A DNA stretch of 64,000 nucleotides from Arthrobacter sp. MMS18-M83 (lineage in GTDB: Bacteria; Actinomycetota; Actinomycetes; Actinomycetales; Micrococcaceae): NCBI RefSeq assembly GCF_026683955.1, contig NZ_CP113343.1, positions 930,001 to 994,000 on the forward strand, in the 5' to 3' direction. Made by a program: the position numbers and the translations under genes. The notes under the pieces were generated by a model. That model saw only the letters and a list, made by a program, of their open reading frames with translations. It had not been told where the DNA came from and made no database searches. How positions within the stretch are numbered: the stretch's first letter is position 1; every line of letters begins with the position of its first letter. Below, piece after piece: positions 20,835 through 28,679 of the stretch.

Positions 20835-21146
20835 TCAGAGCCCGTGACTCCTGAGGGCTTCCTTGATTTGATCAACCGTCGGCACGCCCACCAATCCGCG
20901 CGGGGTCCGGTATAGCCTGCAAGTGAGGTCGTTGGCTGCTGCACCATCGGGGAAGATGTCGGTTCCGTCGATGGTGATCGTTGGTGATCCTGCGAAGGCG
21001 GTCCCGATGGTGTCCTCCGAGGATTCCATCAGCCGCCTGTGGATTGCTGCGCCGCCGTGACCCAAGGCGGTCAGAGCGGCACCCAGGTGCCGTGCTGCTT
21101 CATCCGTGTTGGGGCAATCACTGATGTGAAGCAGTTCGATCTCCAT
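20835..21146 (-). CDS. Small thioredoxin-fold protein, paralogue of 7925-8236
   Basis: 103 residues (starts MEIELLHISDCPNTDEAARH). Close to the copy at 7925: GFAGSPTI becomes AFAGSPTI, CRIYRTP becomes CRLYRTP, and both end in QIKEALxxHGL. The conserved CPN cysteine and the later Cys are kept. The shared length and motifs point to a duplication or two captures from the same source. Role probably thiol/metal related; not proven. Confidence 0.65.
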   Translation of the reverse strand: MEIELLHISDCPNTDEAARHLGAALTALGHGGAAIHRRLMESSEDTIGTAFAGSPTITIDGTDIFPDGAAANDLTCRLYRTPRGLVGVPTVDQIKEALRSHGL

Positions 21147-21215
21147 GGAACCATTCTCCAGCTCTCAGTGTGCCCGTGGAGCGTGCGGATTATCGACCGG
21201 TCGGTTCCCGGCACA

Positions 21216-21242
21216 GGAACCGACTCCTGCGGAGTCGGTTCC
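21216..21242. terminator. 12-bp stem hairpin upstream of the thioredoxin-fold gene
   Basis: GGAACCGACTCC and GGAGTCGGTTCC flank a three-base TGC loop. It lies between the divergent starts of the small thioredoxin-fold gene and the GGDEF-EAL gene, so it is either a leader attenuator, a protein site or a relic terminator. Confidence 0.5.
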
Positions 21243-21335
21243 ATAGGTTTCATGTTGCCGGAATGCAACCTATTGTTCATCCGCCGGCAGTGAACCCGGT
21301 GTCCGTGCGCGGCCCTGGCGTGATAACAACAGTCA

Positions 21336-23072
21336 GTGAGGGACACTGAAAGCACTGCGACGCCGTACAGCCAGCAAAATGTCCTAGTGCTCGGGCAGCT
21401 CGGGTTTGAGGCGATTGTTCTGCCAGGTTCCACCCAGGCCCTTGACGTCGACGAACTCTTCCGGGCCGACAGCAGCCTCCGTGGTGTAGTGATAGATGGC
21501 CCGGCCGGTCCGGCGTTGCTGAGCCGGGATCAGCTCGAATACAAGATGTCAGGCCGTCTTGGGTTCGGCCGCGCCCTCCATGCCCGCGCCACGGCCGCGG
21601 ACATGCTGGGCGCGTCCCATTTCTCGGTCCCGGACGCGCTCGGGATGTCCGAGGCGGTCGCGGTCATCCTGGAAAGGCCCGAAGCGACCCGTTACCAGGA
21701 TCTGCTCGTCGTCGGCGAGGGCGCACCCCGGATCGTGCCCGTCTCGGAAGTCTTCGAAGGCCTGTCGGCTGTTTTCCGGCATGCTTCCCTGCATGATCCG
21801 CTCACGGGCCTGCCGAACAGGCGCATGCTCGAGCTCGAAGTGCCGGCCCTGACCCGGGACACGCCCAGGTCCCGGGTAGGGATCCTCTTCATCGATCTGG
21901 ACGATTTCAAGGGCGTCAACGACACCTACGGGCACCGGGCCGGGGACATCGTCCTCGCCGAATTCGCCGCCCGCCTCTCCGGATGCGTCCGGGACGGAGA
22001 CACCGTGGTCCGGCTTGGCGGCGATGAGTTCGCCGTGCTGTTGGTCGGTGTGGATGAAGACGAGGCCGGAGCCGTCGCCGACCGCGTGCTCGAATGCATG
22101 GACGAGCACTTCGTCGTGGACGGCCAGCACCTGGACGTCACCGCCACGCTCGGCCTGGCCATGGGCAGTGATGTCCCCGACGATGATGCCTTGAGCCGGC
22201 TCGAGGCAGTCCTGCGGCACGCCGACGATGCGATGCTCAACGCCAAACAGGCCGGCAAACGCCGCGTCGGACGGATCTGCCCCACGGTCGATGCGGCCGG
22301 GATAACCCGCGAAGCGCTCATCCGCAGACGGCTTCCCGATGCTCTTCGGGACGGCACGCTGAGCCTGCAGTACCAGCCCCTCAGGGACCTGGCCACGGGC
22401 GAGGACCATGGCGTCGAGGCCCTGGTGCGCTGGACGGACCCTGAACTGGGCCAGGTCCCGCCGACCGAGTTCATTCCCGTCGCCGAACATACCGGGGAGA
22501 TCCTCAGGATCGGTGCCTGGGTCATCGACCGGGCCTGCGCGCAGGCAAGGCTGTGGTCCGATGCCGGAACTCCGCTGAGGATCGCGGTGAATGTTTCACC
22601 CCTGCAATTGGCATCGGGCACGCTGGTCGGCGACGTCCTGGACGCACTGGCCAAGCACGGTGTCCCGGCCGACCTCCTGGAAATCGAAATCACCGAAGGG
22701 ACCGCCATAGAAGATATGCCCGGGGCCGCGGCGCAACTGCAGCAACTGATCGACGCCGGTGTCGGGGTAGCCCTGGATGATTACGGGACCGCGTACTCCA
22801 CCCTCGCGCTGCTCCGGGCCCTTCCCCTGACGACCGTCAAGATCGCCAAGTCCTTCATCGACGAGATCGACACGGACGCACGGGCAGCGGCCATCGTCAA
22901 CGGACTCATCCATGTCCTGCAAGCCGCAGGAGTCAAAACAACAGCCGAGGGCGTGGAGCGGACCGCGCAACTCACCGCACTTCGCGGAATGGCCTGCGAC
23001 ACCGCCCAGGGCTACCTGATCTCACGCCCGGTAGCACCGGCCGACGTCCCCGCAGCCAGTTGCCGTCGATGA
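21336..23072 (+). CDS. GGDEF-EAL protein with N-terminal CBS-like region
   Basis: 578 residues from GTG 21,336; no strong ribosome site, so a later start is possible. Residues 1-140 resemble a CBS pair (GFEAIVLPGSTQALDVDELF, then VVGEGAPRIVPVSEV). GGDEF domain with DPLTGLPNRR and an intact RLGGDEF signature. EAL domain with GVEALVRW, EIEITEG, DDYGTAYS (usually DDFGTGYS), VKIAKSFID and AEGVE; most catalytic metal ligands are present. It could make or degrade c-di-GMP. It is separate from the phosphorelay c-di-GMP locus at 9-16 kb. Confidence 0.88.
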   Translation: MRDTESTATPYSQQNVLVLGQLGFEAIVLPGSTQALDVDELFRADSSLRGVVIDGPAGPALLSRDQLEYKMSGRLGFGRALHARATAADMLGASHFSVPDALGMSEAVAVILERPEATRYQDLLVVGEGAPRIVPVSEVFEGLSAVFRHASLHDPLTGLPNRRMLELEVPALTRDTPRSRVGILFIDLDDFKGVNDTYGHRAGDIVLAEFAARLSGCVRDGDTVVRLGGDEFAVLLVGVDEDEAGAVADRVLECMDEHFVVDGQHLDVTATLGLAMGSDVPDDDALSRLEAVLRHADDAMLNAKQAGKRRVGRICPTVDAAGITREALIRRRLPDALRDGTLSLQYQPLRDLATGEDHGVEALVRWTDPELGQVPPTEFIPVAEHTGEILRIGAWVIDRACAQARLWSDAGTPLRIAVNVSPLQLASGTLVGDVLDALAKHGVPADLLEIEITEGTAIEDMPGAAAQLQQLIDAGVGVALDDYGTAYSTLALLRALPLTTVKIAKSFIDEIDTDARAAAIVNGLIHVLQAAGVKTTAEGVERTAQLTALRGMACDTAQGYLISRPVAPADVPAASCRR

Positions 23073-23234
23073 ACTTCAGCCTGACCTGCATCGCGGGCGC
23101 GTGCGCTGCCGCGTCACGGACCAGCCCCCAAAGTCTCTGACGCCCGCTGCCGAGTCTCACAAACCGTAGGTGGTGGCTCATTGCGTTCCACCTGGCTGTC
23201 GGACATTTTGCTGCGCCGTCAGGAGGCATGGGAA

Positions 23235-23266
23235 GGGGCCGGACGCCGATTCCGGCGCCCGGCCCC
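23235..23266. terminator. Convergent terminator hairpin
   Basis: An 8-bp stem (GGGGCCGG with CCGGCCCC), an A/C mismatch, then a further 4-bp stem around a GATTCC loop. It lies between the convergent GGDEF-EAL and repeat-protein genes, just beyond the stop of the latter. Confidence 0.65.
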
Positions 23267-23277
23267 TCGAGGCGGGG

Positions 23278-24270
23278 TTAGCCGCCGATGATGCCGGTGC
23301 TGGTGCCGTTCGTGCTGTTCTGCACGGTGCTGGCGATGCCGGCGTTGGCTCCCAGGTTCAAACCGAGGTTCGAGGCCGAAGCGACGGACCCGCGGTCAGT
23401 GCTGGTGCCGTTCGTGCTGTTCTGCACGGTGCTGGCGATGCCGGCGTTGGCTCCCAGGTTCAAACCGAGGTTCGAGGCCGAAGCGACGGACCCGCGGTCA
23501 GTGCTGGTGCCGTTCGTGCTGTTCTGCACGGTGCTGGCGATGCCGGCGTTGGCTCCCAGGTTCAAACCGAGGTTCGAGGCCGAAGCGACGGACCCGCGGT
23601 CAGTGCTGGTGCCGTTCGTGCTGTTCTGCACGGTGCTGGCGATGCCGGCGTTGGCTCCCAGGTTCAAACCGAGGTTCGAGGCCGAAGCGACGGACCCGCG
23701 GTCAGTGCTGGTGCCGTTCGTGCTGTTCTGCACGGTGCTGGCGATGCCGGCGTTGGCTCCCAGGTTCAAACCGAGGTTCGAGGCCGAAGCGACGGACCCG
23801 CGGTCAGTGCTGGTGCCGTTCGTGCTGTTCTGCACGGTGCTGGCGATGCCGGCGTTGGCTCCCAGGTTCAAACCGAGGTTCGAGGCCGAAGCGACGGACC
23901 CGCGGTCAGTGCTGGTGCCGTTCGTGCTGTTCTGCACAGTGCTTGACAGTCCAGCGCCCGCACCGAGGTTCAGACCCAGGTTTGAAACGCTCCCGAAGTT
24001 CCCGCGGCTGCCGTTCCAGCCGTTGGTGCTGTTGGTGTTGTTCTGCACCATGCTGGACAGGTCAGCGCCGGCGCTAAGGTTTACGCCCAGGGCAGAGGCA
24101 AAGCTGTCCCGGTTGTTCGTCATGGAGTGGGAGCTGACGCTGGACCCGGCACGGGTGCTCAGGTTCTGGTGTGTGCCGGTGTCGGCCGACGCCATTCCGG
24201 CTCCGGCGCCGAGCACAAGGACTCCGCCGGCGAAAGCGGTGCAAAGGGTTTTACGGACGAATGATTTCAT
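23278..24270 (-). CDS. Secreted tandem-repeat protein
   Basis: 330 residues from ATG 24,270 (site AGGAAAA). The signal peptide MKSFVRKTLCTAFAGGVLVL...ASA is cleaved near residue 31. After a diverged N-terminal unit, six 34-residue repeats follow, each containing SNLGLNLGANAGIASTVQN and STNGTSTDRG. The product is Gly/Ala/Ser/Asn-rich and nearly uncharged, fitting an extracellular structural or matrix protein. Repeats are identical at the DNA level, so length can vary by slippage. The next gene upstream is also secreted. No known family. Confidence 0.75.
   Translation of the reverse strand: MKSFVRKTLCTAFAGGVLVLGAGAGMASADTGTHQNLSTRAGSSVSSHSMTNNRDSFASALGVNLSAGADLSSMVQNNTNSTNGWNGSRGNFGSVSNLGLNLGAGAGLSSTVQNSTNGTSTDRGSVASASNLGLNLGANAGIASTVQNSTNGTSTDRGSVASASNLGLNLGANAGIASTVQNSTNGTSTDRGSVASASNLGLNLGANAGIASTVQNSTNGTSTDRGSVASASNLGLNLGANAGIASTVQNSTNGTSTDRGSVASASNLGLNLGANAGIASTVQNSTNGTSTDRGSVASASNLGLNLGANAGIASTVQNSTNGTSTGIIGG
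23297..23940. repeat. Perfect 102-bp tandem repeat array
   Basis: The phrase GTGCTGGTGCCGTTCGTGCT recurs at 23,297, 23,399, 23,501, 23,603, 23,705, 23,807 and 23,909, giving a period of exactly 102 bp (34 codons). Units appear identical through about six periods, with a diverged version beyond. All reading frames stay open across it, so the long forward-strand frames here are artefacts of the repeat. Confidence 0.95.
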
Positions 24271-24367
24271 GGTGTTTTTCCTCACGTGAAATGAATGGTG
24301 AACCGGCATGGTGCCGGTCTGCCTGCAGGCGTGCCGCGGAAAGCAGGGCGCGGACGCTTGGGCGTCA

Positions 24368-25348
24368 TCAATCGGGTGAGAAACCGGTCTCCTGCGCAGG
24401 TGTCCCCGGTAGGACGAAGCTGAAAACGGAGCCGACCCCGTCCCGGGTCACGGGCAGAACGAAGCGGTAGCCGAGATCGGCAACAGCCATCTGGCCGGCC
24501 GGGGCTGTATTGCCGGCCCCGGATTGGCCCTGGCTGCCCGTGTTGGACACTGGCGCGGGCAAAACGAAGGGATCGTCCCCGCCCCGAGCCGGGGACGGGC
24601 GCTGAAGGGGGCTGCCCTGACCTGTCATGGAAAGCAACGGGGCCGAGTGGCCGCGTGTGGAAGTGAGAGGGAACGACGCCGGAAGAGAGCCCGTCGGGAC
24701 CGCAGCTGGACCGCCGGCGGCGGGCTGCCGGGGCGTCAAAGCACCCTCAGCGGTCCCGCTGACAGGGGTTTCGACAGCCCCGGCCGAAGCGGGAAGCGAG
24801 GTCACCGGCGGGGCAGTCACGCCGGTAAGCGGAACTTGAACAAGCGGTTGTTCAAGGGGAGGCAGCAGGCTCAATGCGCTGCCCGTCAGGCTGTTCGCCG
24901 GGCCGGAGACCGGCTGAATGGCATCCGTGACCAGTTGCGTGACCGGGGCAATCGGTGCCGTAAGTGCACTGGGAAGGGGAGGAATCACCTGCGTTGCCTG
25001 CTTGGTCAGTTCTGCCACGGGTGCCAGGACCGGGGTAACGGCGTCCGTCACCGGCGTTGTGGCTACCGGGTTCTGCAAGATCGGGGCCAGGAGTGCAGGG
25101 GCCTGCGCGGCGGGGACGGGCGGTGCCGGGGGGTGGGCCGGGGTGACGAGCGATGTGACCGGTCCGGCAAGGGAAGGCAGGAGGCCGCCGGCTGCTGCAG
25201 GTTGCGGCTGGCTCAAGGAGCCGGTGGCAGGGGATGATTCAGCGGCCTGGGCTGTGCCGGCGCCGAAAATCAGCCACATCACCACGAACAGTCCGCTGAC
25301 CAAAAGCAAGCGAACAGCCGAAAGAGGATTGATGCCTATCCGGTCCAT
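24368..25348 (-). CDS. Secreted Pro/Ala/Val-rich protein
   Basis: 326 residues; ATG 25,348 chosen because MDRIGINPLSAVRLLLVSG then LFVVMWLIFGAGTAQA makes a normal signal peptide. The mature protein is low-complexity, with irregular repeats of VTxLVTPxxPP/PVTDAVxPVLAP type and a C-terminal segment with two related patches (PFVLPAPVSN and YRFVLPVTRDG). No catalytic motif seen. Lies 98 bases upstream of the tandem-repeat protein gene and may form an operon with it. Confidence 0.65.
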   Translation of the reverse strand: MDRIGINPLSAVRLLLVSGLFVVMWLIFGAGTAQAAESSPATGSLSQPQPAAAGGLLPSLAGPVTSLVTPAHPPAPPVPAAQAPALLAPILQNPVATTPVTDAVTPVLAPVAELTKQATQVIPPLPSALTAPIAPVTQLVTDAIQPVSGPANSLTGSALSLLPPLEQPLVQVPLTGVTAPPVTSLPASAGAVETPVSGTAEGALTPRQPAAGGPAAVPTGSLPASFPLTSTRGHSAPLLSMTGQGSPLQRPSPARGGDDPFVLPAPVSNTGSQGQSGAGNTAPAGQMAVADLGYRFVLPVTRDGVGSVFSFVLPGTPAQETGFSPD

Positions 25349-25592
25349 TCCACCTCCAATCAGCCCGCCGTCGCGATAGCCGTTGCCGTCCTCCGACACC
25401 CTGGAACTCGCAAAAAGCGTCGTGAGTTGCTCGCTGTTTCATAAGGGATTCGGTGACACACGCCGCCTGGATGGGTCACTCTTCAAATAAACACACAGGC
25501 TTGACCAGGAGTTGCTGATGCTCTGGTCCGTTTCTGTTGCGCCCGGCGGGGTCCGCGAGCACGGGAGCAGGGCGTGGGGTCGGGGAACCCGC

Positions 25593-25850
25593 TTAGGCCT
25601 TGTGGCGGGATAGTTCGTCTTTGGTGCGCCGGCCGGTGCGGGCGCTCCCCGGCGGTTGCGGTTCCCAGGGTTTGCCGTTGTTGTGGCGGCGCTGCATCCG
25701 GCGGACTTCTTTGAGGGTTGCGGCTTCGATGAGTTCCGAAATGGACGCGTACCCTTCGTCTTGGCCGGCGGCCGTGAACGCTGCCCGGACCTGGCCGGCG
25801 TCTTCGGCGGTGAAGTATGGGGAAAAGCTTTCGGGTTTGGCTTTGCTCAC
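25593..25850 (-). CDS. Small plasmid partition (ParB-like) or DNA-binding protein
   Basis: 85 residues: a flexible N-terminus (SKAKPESFSPYFTAEDAGQ), a short helical region (YASISELIEAATLKEVRRMQ) resembling ribbon-helix-helix or small ParB centromere-binding proteins of actinobacterial plasmids, and a basic Pro-rich tail. No ParA is adjacent within the window. The function is inferred from pattern; moderately uncertain. Confidence 0.5.
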   Translation of the reverse strand: MSKAKPESFSPYFTAEDAGQVRAAFTAAGQDEGYASISELIEAATLKEVRRMQRRHNNGKPWEPQPPGSARTGRRTKDELSRHKA

Positions 25851-25856
25851 GGAGAC

Positions 25857-26300
25857 TTACGCCTCGTTCCCCTTCGGCCACGGGTACAACGTCGTGAGAT
25901 GTGTGAAGGCTTTCGGTGTGCCCGCCTCATCGAAGGTCATGCCTGAGTGCTCGTGGCTTCCGCCGGCGTGGGACACGGCGGCAAGCACGAGCTCCAGGTT
26001 GTCTCGGTCCAGGCCGGGCAGGACGTCGGAGAGGATCACCGGCTCTCCCCCGCCAAGGGAAGCGGCGAGCAGCAGGAATCGCCGTTCACCGCCGGAGAGC
26101 GCACCTACGTGCTCGGGAATCGAATCGAAGTCGATCCAGGCACGAATCTGATGGGGTCCTTCTGGTGTCTTGCTGGCGCCGATCCAGGGGTTGCCCGGGG
26201 CGGCGAAACGACCATTGAAGGCACGGAGGAGCAGCTCGGTGCCGGCTTCGATCGCGTACACGCCTTTTGCCCAGGCGCGGAGGTCATCTGCATGCGTCAT
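25857..26300 (-). CDS. Hypothetical plasmid-type protein
   Basis: 147 residues from ATG 26,300; earlier in-frame codons lack a ribosome site. Soluble and mixed alpha/beta, with RAWIDFDSIPEHVGALSGGE, SGGERRFLLLAASLGGG and CFxx-less C-terminus TLYPWPKGNEA. Seven bases before the small ParB-like gene, so probably one transcript. I do not recognise its function. The SGGE resembles an ABC signature, but no Walker motifs are present. Confidence 0.55.
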   Translation of the reverse strand: MTHADDLRAWAKGVYAIEAGTELLLRAFNGRFAAPGNPWIGASKTPEGPHQIRAWIDFDSIPEHVGALSGGERRFLLLAASLGGGEPVILSDVLPGLDRDNLELVLAAVSHAGGSHEHSGMTFDEAGTPKAFTHLTTLYPWPKGNEA

Positions 26301-26426
26301 GGTCTTGTCCTTCTGGCAGTTATTGTGCGGCGCGGGTGAGGGCGGTTTTGGCCTGGTTCCTGTCGTCGCCGGCTCGATGGCGGCTGTCAGGGCCAGCATA
26401 TGCGCCGGCCCCGACGTTTGGAGGGT

Positions 26427-26712
26427 TTAGAACGGAGGTTCGGAGTCGGGGCCGTTGCCCCAGCCACCGGCTCCAGCAGTGGTTTGCGGGGTTGCCCAGG
26501 GATCGTCTTGCGGGAACGATTGGGCCGCGCCCTGGTTGCTGAACCCGCCGGCAACCGCGCCGCCCTGGGCGGCGGAGCGCTGGGTGCGGTTGACTGCCGT
26601 GTAGCGGAGAGATAGGGCAACCTCGTCGACCTCGAGCTCCACCACGGTCCGCTTCTCCCCCGCTTTCGTCTCATACGTCCGCGGCTTCAACCTGCCGGAG
26701 ACGAGCAAAGAT
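26427..26712 (-). pseudogene. ssb: Single-strand DNA-binding protein, C-terminal fragment
   Basis: Reverse-strand frame reading VSGRLKPRTYETKAGEKRTV and then VELEVDEVALSLRYTAVNRT, a Gly/Gln-rich linker, and the acidic tip DSEPPF at the stop. These are the C-terminal OB strand and the partner-binding tail of SSB. The N-terminal two-thirds of the OB fold is missing, replaced at about 26,712 by a ligase fragment on the other strand. The open frame continues only as ligase antisense. Confidence 0.75.
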
Positions 26713-27092
26713 TTGGGAAGGTACTTCCCGGACCTTGTGGCGGCGGCCGCCGCGCAGATCCCTCCGGGGTGTGTGGTCGATGGTGAGGTGGTCATCTGGT
26801 CCGGGGGTCGGCTGGATTTCGATGCGCTGCAGCGGCGCCTTGTCACGTCAAAGGCGGCACTGCCTGGGCTGGTGCGGGAGCTCCCGGCCTCGTTCGTGGC
26901 GTTCGATGTGCTTGCCGTTGCGGGGCATGACACAAGGATGGCGCCGTTGTCGGAGCGCCGCGCGCTGCTCGAGGAGCTGGCACGGGACTGGTCTGCCCCG
27001 TTGAACCTCTCCCCCGTGACCAGGGACCGGGACGTGGCGGTGACCTGGTTCGAAGAGATGACGGCCGCCGGCATTGAAGGGCTCGTGGTCAA
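26713..27092 (+). pseudogene. ATP-dependent DNA ligase, middle fragment (left of the transposon)
   Basis: About 126 codons: RYFPDLVAAAAAQIPPG, motif III in VVDGEVVIW, motif IIIa in SFVAFDVLAV, and motif IV beginning GIEGLVV at the transposon junction. The upstream part with the catalytic lysine (KYDG-type motif I) is missing because the SSB fragment abuts it. Removing 27,093-57,005 (the transposon plus one core copy) joins GLVV directly to KGASQPYAGGKRQWLKVK, restoring a standard ligase motif. LigC/LigD-type ligase. Confidence 0.85.
27087..27092. repeat. Left copy of 6-bp core (target site) GGTCAA
   Basis: Directly repeated at 57,000-57,005. It lies exactly at the boundary between ligase coding sequence and the left terminal inverted repeat. 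Tn554-family recombination uses a 6-bp core in this way. Confidence 0.85.
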
Positions 27093-27117
27093 TTCCCTGT
27101 TGAATGAGCGTGTTGAT
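27093..27117. repeat. Left terminal inverted repeat
   Basis: TTCCCTGT, six variable bases, AGCGTGTTGAT. The right end read on the reverse strand is TTCCCTGT, seven variable bases, AGCGTGTTGAT. Both begin directly at the GGTCAA core. Confidence 0.88.
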
Positions 27118-27140
27118 GCTGTTCAAGAGGGGTGTGTTTG

Positions 27141-28679
27141 GTGCAAGGATGGCGTGTTTTCTGGGTTCCGGCGGGGCGCTCAGTCGAGTCGAAACGATTG
27201 TCGGTCGTGGGTGGTTGGGATGGCCTGGCGGAGGACGAGGAGCGGGCCGGTGTCCGTCCGGGGACGCCGATCCTGCTTTCGCCGGACTGCCAGATCGACG
27301 GAAGGTTGGCCCGGTTTCTGGTCCGTTCCTCCTTCGCCAGGCTGGAGCAGGAGACGAAGCGGAATTATGCGACGGACTACTGCGTTTTCTTCGACTTCCT
27401 GTGGCGTCGAGACAAGGACTGGGACGGGGCCACCCCCGACGATCTGTGGGATTTCGAGGACTGGCGCACGAGGTCGCTGAGCAACCCGCGGCGGGTCGGC
27501 GGTGCCCGTTGGAATCGGGGCCTTGCGGCTTTGGGCCGCCTGTACTCGTGGGCGGTCAAGCAGGGTTACGTGTCCGCGAGCCCGGTTGAAACGCGGGAGG
27601 CGGTCGGCCGGCACGGGCAAGCGCTGGAGGTGCCGGCCGCCCGGGCGAAGAATGCGAGGTCCAGCGATGTGCGCTGGCTGACGCCAAGGATGTTCCGGCG
27701 TTGGGTGGATGTCGGCTTGCGCGGATTCTCCGCCGACGGTGTGCCGGGCGCGGCATGGGGCGGGCGGATGGAGGACCGGAATTCGGCTTTCGCCGATCTG
27801 TTGTTCTCATCGGGTCTGCGGCTGACCGAGGCCGCTTCGCTTCTCAGTCTCGAGGTCCCACAGTCCGAGGTGGGAGACCGCAGGTACTATTCGGGCCGGC
27901 TGGCTCCGGTGGTGACGAAGTCGAAGCGGGCCCGCACGTTCTATGTGGCGGCACCGGTGGTGGGCGAGATCGAGGCGTACTCCGATGCGGGCAGGGCCCG
28001 GGTGATCCGCCGTGCGCAGCGGCAGGGCCGGTATGACGTGTTGCCACGAATGCGTCTGGTGACGTCGGTCTCCGGGCGCCGAATGAAGGTCCTTCACTGG
28101 CGCGATCGTGACGGAATGCTTGGCGAGACGGCCCTGGCCCGGGCAAGTGTCGAGGAGCGGGCAATTCTTTTCACTGAGGGGCCCGAGGGTCCGGAACCGC
28201 TTTGGCTGTGGCTGAACGAATCCGGTCTGCCGTTTCGGCCAGCGTCCTGGGAGGGCGTGTTCCGGACGGCCACGGAACGGTGCGCGATGGCCCTCTCGGG
28301 AGAAAAGGGTGATGCTCCGTTCTGCACGCCGCATATGTGTCGGCATTCGTTCGCGCTCTTTATGCTGGTCGCTCTCCACCACGCGACGGATGTCCGGCTT
28401 GGCCTGACACCGAAGGAGCGCCGCGATTTCCGCCTCCTCTACGGGGATCCGTGGCGGATGGTCCAGGACCTTCTCGGGCACGCGGACGTCGAAACCACCC
28501 GCAGGATCTATCTGGCCCCGGTCTCCGATCTCCAGCTGCACTCGCTGATCTCCTCGCCTGTGCCTGGTTCGGGGGACCCGGAGGGCGGGGCAGCCGATGA
28601 TGTCTCCTGGATTCTGACACGGCTCGCAGCCGAGACAGGCACGATCCAGGACCTGGTTGAAGACGAGGCGGTCCTGTGA
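27141..28679 (+). CDS. Tyrosine recombinase 1 of the Tn554-like element (TnpA-type)
   Basis: About 512 residues. GTG 27,141 sits eight bases after AAGAGGGG; GTG 27,132 is an alternative. An N-terminal SAM-like core-binding domain (ARLEQETKRNYATDYCVFFD) precedes the catalytic domain, which keeps the full set: Arg in SSGLRLTEAASLL, HxxR in PHMCRHSFAL, and GH...Y in LLGHADVETTRRIYL. It is therefore the likely strand-exchange enzyme. The stop overlaps the next start (GTGA). Confidence 0.85.
   Translation: MQGWRVFWVPAGRSVESKRLSVVGGWDGLAEDEERAGVRPGTPILLSPDCQIDGRLARFLVRSSFARLEQETKRNYATDYCVFFDFLWRRDKDWDGATPDDLWDFEDWRTRSLSNPRRVGGARWNRGLAALGRLYSWAVKQGYVSASPVETREAVGRHGQALEVPAARAKNARSSDVRWLTPRMFRRWVDVGLRGFSADGVPGAAWGGRMEDRNSAFADLLFSSGLRLTEAASLLSLEVPQSEVGDRRYYSGRLAPVVTKSKRARTFYVAAPVVGEIEAYSDAGRARVIRRAQRQGRYDVLPRMRLVTSVSGRRMKVLHWRDRDGMLGETALARASVEERAILFTEGPEGPEPLWLWLNESGLPFRPASWEGVFRTATERCAMALSGEKGDAPFCTPHMCRHSFALFMLVALHHATDVRLGLTPKERRDFRLLYGDPWRMVQDLLGHADVETTRRIYLAPVSDLQLHSLISSPVPGSGDPEGGAADDVSWILTRLAAETGTIQDLVEDEAVL

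Noticed and set aside
23297..23940. CRISPR array
   Set aside because: Contiguous identical 102-bp coding units with no spacers.
23288..24289. Long forward-strand repeat proteins in the 102-bp array
   Set aside because: A 102-bp period keeps all frames open; only the reverse frame has a signal peptide and a ribosome site.
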